The position numbers and the translations under genes were made by a program. Under the pieces are notes generated by a model. That model saw only the letters and a program-made list of their open reading frames with translations. It was not told the DNA's origin and did no database searches. From the NCBI RefSeq assembly GCF_036320485.1, contig NZ_CP132911.1, positions 3,472,001 through 3,536,000 on the forward strand: 64,000 bases of DNA, in the 5' to 3' direction. The number at the start of each line of letters is the position of its first letter. Position 1 is the first letter of the stretch. Shown here in pieces: positions 20,387 to 27,857 of the stretch. The DNA is from Dyella sp. A6 (GTDB lineage Bacteria > Pseudomonadota > Gammaproteobacteria > Xanthomonadales > Rhodanobacteraceae).

Positions 20387-21037
20387 TCAGACCGGGGCGG
20401 AGCCGTCATCGCGGCCGCTCAGCGGCAGCACGGCCTGCTGCAGCTCGATGCGACCGCGTCCTTCGGTGATCTTCTTGAACTCGGCCCGGCTCACCGAGAC
20501 ATAACGGTCGTTGCCGCCGATCTCAACCTGCGGCCCGTCCGTGACGGCGCGCCCCTGCTCGTCCACCCGCACCACCATGGTGGCCTTGCGGCCGGAATGG
20601 CAGATCGTCTTGATCTCTTCCAGGTTGTCGGCCCAGGCCAGCAAGTAACGGCTGCCTTCGAACAGCTCGCCGCGGAAGTCGGTGCGCAGGCCGTAGGCCA
20701 GCACCGGAATGCCGAGCCGGTCCACCACATCGCCAAGCTGCCACACCTGCGCCCGGGTCAGGAACTGCGCCTCGTCCACCAGCACGCAGTGCAGCGGGCC
20801 GTGCGCGGCGATGTCCGCCTCGACCAGCGCCAGCAGGTCGTCAGCGCCGGCGAAACGTCGCGCGTCCGCCTTGAGGCCGATGCGCGACGCTACCACGCCC
20901 GCGCCATAGCGGTCGTCCAGCGCGGGCGTGAGGATCAGCGTGCGCATGCCACGCTCGTGATAGTTGTAGGCGCTCTGCAGCAAGGTGGTGGTCTTGCCGG
21001 CATTCATTGCCGAGTAATAGAAATAGAGCTTGGCCAT
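20387..21037 (-). CDS. tdk: Thymidine kinase Tdk
   Basis: Type II (TK1-like) thymidine kinase (216 residues), phosphorylating thymidine for salvage. The P-loop is [23 protein letters not shown] (the DE-x-QF box), [15 protein letters not shown] and [12 protein letters not shown] are family hallmarks. The structural zinc site is degraded: the usual C-x-C-G-R-K reads CHSGRK, and the later Cys-containing C-R-K-H reads SRAE. The family fold is therefore probably zinc-free here. Confidence 0.95.
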   Translation of the reverse strand: MAKLYFYYSAMNAGKTTTLLQSAYNYHERGMRTLILTPALDDRYGAGVVASRIGLKADARRFAGADDLLALVEADIAAHGPLHCVLVDEAQFLTRAQVWQLGDVVDRLGIPVLAYGLRTDFRGELFEGSRYLLAWADNLEEIKTICHSGRKATMVVRVDEQGRAVTDGPQVEIGGNDRYVSVSRAEFKKITEGRGRIELQQAVLPLSGRDDGSAPV

Positions 21038-21090
21038 GGCGCATTCCGGTTCGGACCGGCCATGGTACCGTCTCCGGCCCGCAGGCGGCT

Positions 21091-22422
21091 TCAGGCATCG
21101 TCCGGATCGTCGTCGAAACGCTCGCCGGCCTGTGCCAGACGGCGGCGCCGGTCGGCTCGCCAGCCCTGGCGATCGTGCAGCACGCAGACCAGGTAGATCA
21201 GCCGGAACAGCTGGATGCGCCACCACACGGCGAAGCTGTCGAACACGTCGCCGGCCAGCATGGAAGTGACGCCCTGTTCCAGCCTGAAGCGCCGACTGGG
21301 ATGGCGGAACAACCACTGCATGGCCGGCCCGTTGAAGCGGTAGATGAAGAACGCGAAACGACGCATGCCGCGCCGCTGCTTTCGTTCCAGTGCACGCAGC
21401 AGGCGCTTCTCGCGACGTGGCGCACGCAGCGACGCATCGATCATCGCCGCCGCGCGCTCGGCGCCGCTCATCGCCAGGTACACGCCCGAGGAGAACACCG
21501 GATCGAGAAAGGCGAACGCATCGCCGACCAGCACCCAGCCCGGCCCGCCCATGCAGGCCGCGTCGTAGGCGTAATTGCCGGTGGCGTGCACCCGGTCATC
21601 GATCAGTTCGGCCTGTTCGAGGCGCTGCCAGAGCGCCGGACTTGTGCGCAGGGTGGCCAGCAGGAAGTCCTTGATGTTGCCGCTGCGCTGCCTCAGGTGG
21701 TCCGGCGCGCATACGGCGCCCACGCTCATCACATCGCCGGGCAACGGAATCATCCACATCCAGCCGTGCGCGAAGCTGTAGATGCTGATGTTGCCCGCAT
21801 CCACGCCCTCGCGCCGTACCGCACCCCGGAAATGCCCGAAGATCGCAGCGCTCTGGTGATGGGCATTGCGGCGCTTGAGCCGACGCCGGCCGGCGAGGAA
21901 GGTGTCGCGACCGCTGGCGTCCACCACGTAGCGTGCCCTGACCCGGTAACCGTCACCCTGCTCGTCGCGGATATCCAGCCATGATTCGCGCACACCGACC
22001 TGCTCGACTGCGCGCACCTCGTGCCCCTCATACGCGTCCACACCGTTTTCGCGGGCATGCTCGAACAGTATCTGGTCGAAGTCCTGACGCGGTACCTGGA
22101 AGGCATGCGGCGGGCTGTGTCCGACCACCTCGCTGAACGCGTAGGTGTGATAGCCCTGCGGGTTGTCCGCCTCGAAATCGGCGCCGGCCTTGTACACGCC
22201 CAGCGCACGCACCTTGTCCAGCACGCCGAGCCGCTCGAAGACCGGCAGGTTCATCGGCAGCAGCGATTCGCCGATATGGAAGCGCGGGTGCCGGGCCTTT
22301 TCCAGCATGACCACCTGGCGTCCCTGGCGGGCCAGCAGGGTGGCCACGGTGCTGCCGGCGGGACCGCCGCCGATCACCGCCACATCGTACGTCGCCACGT
22401 GCGGCGCATCCTTTCGATCCAT
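21091..22422 (-). CDS. FAD-dependent oxidoreductase, flavin-dependent-halogenase-like
   Basis: A 443-residue flavoprotein. It has a dinucleotide-binding GGGPAGS at 18-24, the halogenase-type [12 protein letters not shown], a lysine at K78 in GVYKAGADF matching the catalytic-lysine region of flavin halogenases, the GWMWMIPLP motif (W-x-W-x-I-P), [15 protein letters not shown] and a basic C-terminal tail. The start at 22422 has GGAGAG upstream. Enzymes of this group halogenate aromatic or carrier-bound substrates, but many close relatives are only annotated as NAD(P)/FAD oxidoreductases. No biosynthetic cluster surrounds it, so the substrate is unknown. Confidence 0.8.
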   Translation of the reverse strand: MDRKDAPHVATYDVAVIGGGPAGSTVATLLARQGRQVVMLEKARHPRFHIGESLLPMNLPVFERLGVLDKVRALGVYKAGADFEADNPQGYHTYAFSEVVGHSPPHAFQVPRQDFDQILFEHARENGVDAYEGHEVRAVEQVGVRESWLDIRDEQGDGYRVRARYVVDASGRDTFLAGRRRLKRRNAHHQSAAIFGHFRGAVRREGVDAGNISIYSFAHGWMWMIPLPGDVMSVGAVCAPDHLRQRSGNIKDFLLATLRTSPALWQRLEQAELIDDRVHATGNYAYDAACMGGPGWVLVGDAFAFLDPVFSSGVYLAMSGAERAAAMIDASLRAPRREKRLLRALERKQRRGMRRFAFFIYRFNGPAMQWLFRHPSRRFRLEQGVTSMLAGDVFDSFAVWWRIQLFRLIYLVCVLHDRQGWRADRRRRLAQAGERFDDDPDDA

Positions 22423-22540
22423 CGGTTCTCTCCCTGAATAACGCCGCCAGCCTGGCAAGGTCGCGGGTCGATTATGGCCCAGCCGGCATCTTCCGTGGCT
22501 CTGTTACCATCACCCGCCGCCTTACGTCCGGCTTCGACCC

Positions 22541-24520
22541 ATGCTCAATCCGCAACAATTGGCCGCCGTCGAACATTGCGATACGCCGTTGCTGGTGCTC
22601 GCCGGCGCCGGCTCGGGCAAGACCAGCGTGATCACCCAGAAGATTGCCTACCTGATCCAGCGGCGGAAGCTGCCGGCGTCGAAGATCGCTGCGATCACCT
22701 TCACCAACAAGGCCGCGCGCGAGATGCGCGAGCGCGTGGGCAAGCTGATCAGCACCGAAGATGCCGCGGCACTCACCGTCTGCACCTTTCACGCGCTGGG
22801 CCTGAAGTTTCTGCAGATCGAACACGAACGCGCCGGCCTGCGCCGCGGCTTCTCGGTGCTGGATGCGGACGACAGCGAGGGCATCGTCAAGGAGCTGGCG
22901 CCCAAGGGTGCCAAGCCGGACGTGCTGTGGGGCATCCGCAACCTGCTCAGCCGTGCCAAGAACGCCGGCCTCTCGCCGGAAGAGGCACTGGCCGCCGCGC
23001 GCAGCCCGAAGGAACTGGAGGCGGCAACCCTCTACGACCTCTACCAGCAGCGCCTGGCCGCCTTCAACGCGGTGGATTTCGACGACCTGATCCGGCTGCC
23101 ACTGCGCATTTTAGAAAGCGATACCGAGTGCCGCGATATCTGGCGCGAACGCCTGCGCTATCTGCTGGTGGACGAATACCAGGACACCAACGATGCGCAG
23201 TACCGCCTGCTGCGTGTGCTGGCCGGCGAACGCGGCCGTATCACCTGCGTGGGCGACGACGATCAGTCCATCTACGCCTGGCGTGGCGCCAACCCGGAAA
23301 ACATCGACCAGCTCGGCCGCGACTGGCCCGAACTGCGCGTGATCAAGCTGGAACAGAACTACCGTTGCGGCAAGCGCATCCTGCGCGCCGCCAACAGGCT
23401 GATCGCCAACAACCCGCATCTGCACGAAAAGAAACTGTGGAGCGAACACCCCGAAGGCGCTCCGATCCGCGTGCTGGAGTGCAAGGATGCCGAACACGAG
23501 GCCGAAAAGGTCGCATCCATCGCCACCACGCTCGCCGAAAAGCACAAGGTCCGCTGGCACGACATCGCCATCCTCTATCGCGGCAACTTCCAGGCACGTC
23601 CGCTGGAAAAGGCGCTGCGGCTGGCGCGCGTGCCCTACCACCTCACCGGCGCACTGTCCTTTCTCGACCGCGCCGAAGTGAAGGACCTGCTGTGCTACCT
23701 GCGCCTGCTGACCAACCCCAGCGACGACGCCGCCTTCCTGCGGGTGGTCAACGTGCCCAAGCGCGAGATCGGCGCCACCACGCTGGAAAAGCTCGGCCAG
23801 TTCGCCCAGTCGCGGCACTGCTCGCTGCTGGAAGCCACCCGCAGCGATGGCGTGCTGCGCCAGCTCAGCCCGCGCCCCGCCGCCGCGCTGGCCAGCTTCG
23901 CCGAACTGATCGACGAACTCCGCAGCGCATCGCTGCATGAGTCCGCGGCCGACCTGGTCGAACGCGTGCTCAAGCGCACCGGATATGCGGCGCAACTGGC
24001 CGCCGCCACGCCCGACGTCAGCGTGCGCGAACGCAAGCTGGGCAACCTGCGCGAACTGACCGACTGGTTCCGCGCCATGCAGAAGGACGGCAACAGCACC
24101 GGCGACCTCGCCTCGCAGCTGGCGCTGCTCAGCCATGCCGACCGCGACGATCCCGGCAACGCCGTGCGCATGATGACCCTGCATGCCGCCAAGGGCCTGG
24201 AGTTCCGCTTCGTCTTCATCGTCGGCTGCGAGGACGGCACGCTGCCGCACGATGGCGCCATCGACGAGGGCCGCATCGACGAGGAACGCCGCCTGATGTA
24301 CGTGGGCATCACCCGCGCCAAGGAAGTGCTGACCCTTTCCTGGTCCGCGCGCACCCGGCGCTACGGCGAGATCCACGCCAACCAGCCCAGCCGCTTCCTG
24401 CAGGAACTGCCTCAGGACGACCTGCACTGGCAAGGCAAGGACCCCGAAGCCGACAAGGAAGTCGCACGCGAAACCGCCGAGTCGCACATGGCCAAGATCA
24501 TGGCTCTGCTCAATACATGA
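22541..24520 (+). CDS. rep: ATP-dependent DNA helicase Rep
   Basis: Superfamily 1A helicase (659 residues) that moves 3'-5' on single-stranded DNA and assists replication restart. Motifs in order: LAGAGSGKTSVI (I), TFTNKAAREM (Ia), LLVDEYQDTN (II), VGDDDQSIYAWRGA (III), LEQNYR (IV), TLHAAKGLEF (V) and YVGITRAKE (VI). The length and N-terminus (MLNPQQLAAVE) are Rep-like rather than UvrD-like. Confidence 0.95.
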   Translation: MLNPQQLAAVEHCDTPLLVLAGAGSGKTSVITQKIAYLIQRRKLPASKIAAITFTNKAAREMRERVGKLISTEDAAALTVCTFHALGLKFLQIEHERAGLRRGFSVLDADDSEGIVKELAPKGAKPDVLWGIRNLLSRAKNAGLSPEEALAAARSPKELEAATLYDLYQQRLAAFNAVDFDDLIRLPLRILESDTECRDIWRERLRYLLVDEYQDTNDAQYRLLRVLAGERGRITCVGDDDQSIYAWRGANPENIDQLGRDWPELRVIKLEQNYRCGKRILRAANRLIANNPHLHEKKLWSEHPEGAPIRVLECKDAEHEAEKVASIATTLAEKHKVRWHDIAILYRGNFQARPLEKALRLARVPYHLTGALSFLDRAEVKDLLCYLRLLTNPSDDAAFLRVVNVPKREIGATTLEKLGQFAQSRHCSLLEATRSDGVLRQLSPRPAAALASFAELIDELRSASLHESAADLVERVLKRTGYAAQLAAATPDVSVRERKLGNLRELTDWFRAMQKDGNSTGDLASQLALLSHADRDDPGNAVRMMTLHAAKGLEFRFVFIVGCEDGTLPHDGAIDEGRIDEERRLMYVGITRAKEVLTLSWSARTRRYGEIHANQPSRFLQELPQDDLHWQGKDPEADKEVARETAESHMAKIMALLNT

Positions 24521-24581
24521 CATGCATCGTGGCCATCGTGTATAGATCCATGTCGATCCGCGCCGACTCGGAACATTCGCG

Positions 24582-26162
24582 ATGAGCCCGCAGGAAATCC
24601 ATCGGCTTCTGCAGGTTGCCGGTCACGCACTGATGCATCGTGAATGGGATCGTCTCGCCGTGACGACGGACACCATTCTCCGGATGCAGCCACAACATCC
24701 GTCCGCGAGATACCTCCGTGGCGTAGCCGCCCTTGAGTTGCAGCACTACCGATCGGCCCTGGAACATCTATCGCAGGCATGCCGTCTAGCGCCACGCCAG
24801 GCATCGTTCGTGGCAGCACATGCCCGAGCCCTCGCTGCGGTGAGACAGGACCGGGACGCATTGGCCGCCGCCGAATATGCCTATGCACTAGGCCCCGAGG
24901 ACCCCGATACGCTGGATCTGCTCGGGCAGGTTTTCTCTCAGGTCCGGCACTTCGAACGCGCCGCCGATGCTTATCGTGCCGCGTGCAGACTTGCGCCTGA
25001 CCGGGCCGCATGTCACTACAACCTGGCCACCGTGTTCATAGCACTGGGTGATACCGATGCCGCAGAGCAGGCGGTAACCACATGCTTGCAGTGCGACCCA
25101 TGCTTTTGGAGGGCTCATCTGACACGGGCCCATTTGAAGCAACACGATGCCGCCAGCAATCACGTGGCCCCGCTCGCCAGCCTGCTTGAGCGGCACGGCA
25201 ACGATCCACTGGCCAGGATCTGCCTGAACTTGGCACTGGCCAAGGAATACGAAGACCTGGGCAGATATGCCAATGCCTTCCGCCACCTGGTTCTCGGCAA
25301 GACCGCCAGCCGCGAAGAAATCACCTACGAATCCGGCCAGGACACTCGACTGATCGATGCGATGATCCGGGCGTTTCCCGGCCCCATCGTCATCGAGCGA
25401 ACGCACGACGCACGTTCACCGATATTCATTCTTGGCATGCCGAGAACCGGCACCACCCTTGTGGAGCGCATACTCGCCAGTCACCCCGAGGTTCGCTCGA
25501 TCGGAGAACCCCAGGCTTTCGGCATGGCAGTTGGCCAGGCCTGGGGCACGCGCCCCACGTTCGCCGGAGCAGTCGATCCGACGCCGCACATGAACACCCT
25601 CGACTGGCAACTGATCGGCGACCGTTACCTCGCGATGACCGGGCAGAATGCTGACGGAGGCCGTTTCATTGACAAGTTCCCGCAAAACTTTCTCTACGCA
25701 GGTTTCATCGCGCATGCTTTTCCACATGCAAAGCTGATCTGCCTGCGCCGGCATCCACTGGATACCTGTCTCAGCAATTTCCGCGAGCTGTTCGCGGAGA
25801 AGCTACCGTACTATCACTACTCGTTCGACCTGATGGACATCGGTCGATACTACGTCGGCTTCGATCGCCTTATGTCGCACTGGCAACGCGTGCTGCCCGG
25901 ACGCATTCTGGAAGTGCGCTACGAGTCACTGGTCGCCGAGCCGGAACTGGTGGTGCGCCAGTTGCTGGATCACTGCAGTCTCCCGTGGGATGCCAACTGC
26001 CTGGCTTTCGAAAGGAACGAGACGCCAGTGGCCACCGCAAGCGCCCTGCAGGTGCGGCAGCCGCTCTATCATGAAGCCGTTGGACGCTGGCGCCGCTACG
26101 AGGCGGAACTGGCCCCCCTTAGCGCGCTGCTGCGCCAATCAGGAGTGGACATACCATCGTGA
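24582..26162 (+). CDS. TPR-containing sulfotransferase (first of a tandem pair)
   Basis: A 526-residue cytoplasmic protein with no signal peptide. Residues about 1-200 form a TPR solenoid (LEHLSQACRLAP, DLLGQVFSQVRHFERAADAYRAACRLAP and others). Residues about 270-520 form a Sulfotransfer_3-type domain: the 5'-phosphosulfate loop FILGMPRTGTTLVERI near residue 281, and the 3'-phosphate segment LICLRRHPLDTCLSNFREL near residue 385. The donor is PAPS. Such two-domain proteins resemble protein-tyrosine sulfotransferases, but the acceptor is unknown. Its stop overlaps the next start by GTGA. Confidence 0.88.
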   Translation: MSPQEIHRLLQVAGHALMHREWDRLAVTTDTILRMQPQHPSARYLRGVAALELQHYRSALEHLSQACRLAPRQASFVAAHARALAAVRQDRDALAAAEYAYALGPEDPDTLDLLGQVFSQVRHFERAADAYRAACRLAPDRAACHYNLATVFIALGDTDAAEQAVTTCLQCDPCFWRAHLTRAHLKQHDAASNHVAPLASLLERHGNDPLARICLNLALAKEYEDLGRYANAFRHLVLGKTASREEITYESGQDTRLIDAMIRAFPGPIVIERTHDARSPIFILGMPRTGTTLVERILASHPEVRSIGEPQAFGMAVGQAWGTRPTFAGAVDPTPHMNTLDWQLIGDRYLAMTGQNADGGRFIDKFPQNFLYAGFIAHAFPHAKLICLRRHPLDTCLSNFRELFAEKLPYYHYSFDLMDIGRYYVGFDRLMSHWQRVLPGRILEVRYESLVAEPELVVRQLLDHCSLPWDANCLAFERNETPVATASALQVRQPLYHEAVGRWRRYEAELAPLSALLRQSGVDIPS

Positions 26163-27802
26163 CCGATACGATTGCAGGAAAGCCCGGCCCTGGCGTTACC
26201 ACCACCGGCCCATCCGGCCATTCCCTCGCCAGGGAGCTCGATGCCCTGGTCTCCGCTTTCAACCGACGCGCCTGGCCCGAAGCACTGCAGTTGTCCGGCC
26301 AACTCTTGAATACCGGCGCCGGGGTGCGTCAATCCACGGTCCACTATGTTGCAGGGGTGGCAAACCTGGAGCTGCAACGCATGCCTCAGGCACTTCAGTG
26401 CCTTCGCGAAGCCACACGGCTGGAGCCGGACCGTAGCGATTTCTCCGTGCAGTACGCGAAAGCACTCTCGCAGGTTCGCCACGACCGCGATGCACGCACC
26501 GAGGCCGATCGCGCACATGCACTCGGGCCCTCCGATCCGGTGACGCTCGATACGCTCGGTGTCGTCTATACGCGACTTGGAGCAAGGGAGCTGGCGGTCG
26601 AACTGTTCGCAAAGGCCTGTGCCGCAGCGCCACACATTCCGCTCTATCGTTACAACCTGGCCGTCGCCCTCATGACCGCCGGACGTATCGCGGAATCGGA
26701 AGAATCGATGGAGCAATGCATCGCTCTCGACCCGCATCACTGGTCCGCCCACTTCATGCTTGCCCAGTTGCGTCGACAGACGCCAGACAGCAACCACGTC
26801 GAACGCCTGCTGGCGCTGGTTGATTCGGTGCCGCCCAACAGCGATAGGCAAGCCATGGTCTGCCTCAACATGGCCCTGGCAAAGGAACTGGAGGATCTCG
26901 GCGACTACCCCCGTTCGCTGTCCCACCTGACCGCCGGAAAGAGGGCAAGCGGCGTACATCGACGCTACTCGTTCAAGCAGGACGAGGAACTTTTCGAGGC
27001 ATTGACCGAGCGCTTTCCGACCACTTCGACTGCAGCCGAAGGCCTGCCGACCGAGGAGCCCATCTTCATCATCGGCATGCCGCGCTCCGGCACGACACTT
27101 GTCGAGCGCATCATCTCCAGCCACCCGTCCGTTTATTCGGCAGGAGAGCTGATGAACTTCGGCATGGCGCTCAAGTTTCTTGCACAGAGCCCCTCTCGAC
27201 GCCTTGTCGACCCCGAAACCGTGCGACGCACTGAAGGCGTCGACATGAAACTGCTCGGGCAGACCTATCTGGCGAGCACCCGTCCCGTGACAGGGCATCT
27301 GCCGCGATTCATCGACAAGCTACCGCATAACTTTCTCTATGTCGGCTTTATCGCCCAGGCCCTGCCCAGAGCAAAAATCATCTGTCTTCGACGCAACCCG
27401 ATGGACACCTGCCTGAGTAATTTCAGGCAGCTTTTTTCGCTCGAATCCTCGTACTTCGATTACTCATTCAACCTGATGGATACCGGCAGGTATTTCGTGC
27501 TTTTCGACCGGTTGATGGCCTACTGGAACAAAATGTTCCCGGGCAGGATTCTTGAAATGCAGTACGAGGACCTGGTCGAGAATCAAGAGCCGTGTTCGCG
27601 CCGCTTGATCGAATTCTGTGATCTTCCGTGGGATCCGGCCTGCCTTCGCTTCCACGAAAACAAGTCTTCGGTGGCTACCGCCAGTGCCGTACAGGTGCGC
27701 TCGCCGATGTACCGCACTGCCCTGGAGCGATGGCGTGCATACGGTGATGCACTGGACCCGCTCAGGGATCTGCTTCGCTCCTCCGGAATCGACATCGAGT
27801 GA
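26159..27802 (+). CDS. TPR-containing sulfotransferase (second of a tandem pair)
   Basis: A 547-residue paralogue of the preceding protein with the same architecture: N-terminal TPRs (LQCLREATRLEP, LDTLGVVYTRLGARELAVELFAKA) and a C-terminal PAPS domain with FIIGMPRSGTTLVERI near residue 302 and IICLRRNPMDTCLSNFRQLF near residue 405. It starts with GTG inside the previous stop (GTGA), so translation is coupled. AT content rises locally around 27.3-27.7 kb. Divergent TPR parts with conserved catalytic parts suggest different acceptors or a heteromeric enzyme. Confidence 0.87.
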   Translation: MTDTIAGKPGPGVTTTGPSGHSLARELDALVSAFNRRAWPEALQLSGQLLNTGAGVRQSTVHYVAGVANLELQRMPQALQCLREATRLEPDRSDFSVQYAKALSQVRHDRDARTEADRAHALGPSDPVTLDTLGVVYTRLGARELAVELFAKACAAAPHIPLYRYNLAVALMTAGRIAESEESMEQCIALDPHHWSAHFMLAQLRRQTPDSNHVERLLALVDSVPPNSDRQAMVCLNMALAKELEDLGDYPRSLSHLTAGKRASGVHRRYSFKQDEELFEALTERFPTTSTAAEGLPTEEPIFIIGMPRSGTTLVERIISSHPSVYSAGELMNFGMALKFLAQSPSRRLVDPETVRRTEGVDMKLLGQTYLASTRPVTGHLPRFIDKLPHNFLYVGFIAQALPRAKIICLRRNPMDTCLSNFRQLFSLESSYFDYSFNLMDTGRYFVLFDRLMAYWNKMFPGRILEMQYEDLVENQEPCSRRLIEFCDLPWDPACLRFHENKSSVATASAVQVRSPMYRTALERWRAYGDALDPLRDLLRSSGIDIE

Positions 27803-27806
27803 GCAA

Positions 27807-27840
27807 CGAAAAGCCCCGCGAATGCGGGGCTTTTCGCTTC
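27807..27840. terminator. Bidirectional terminator between sulfotransferases and TonB receptor
   Basis: CGAAAAGCCCCGC (27807-27819) pairs with GCGGGGCTTTTCG (27824-27836) around GAAT. T-rich flanks occur on both strands, so it can end both convergent transcripts. Confidence 0.85.
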
Positions 27841-27857
27841 TTCGTCACCAGGAGAAT

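Noticed and set aside
20928..24520. Idea that the halogenase-like gene, rep and the sulfotransferases form one biosynthetic cluster.
   Set aside because: rep is a housekeeping gene on the opposite strand with its own context, and no carrier, synthase or transport genes connect the two sides.
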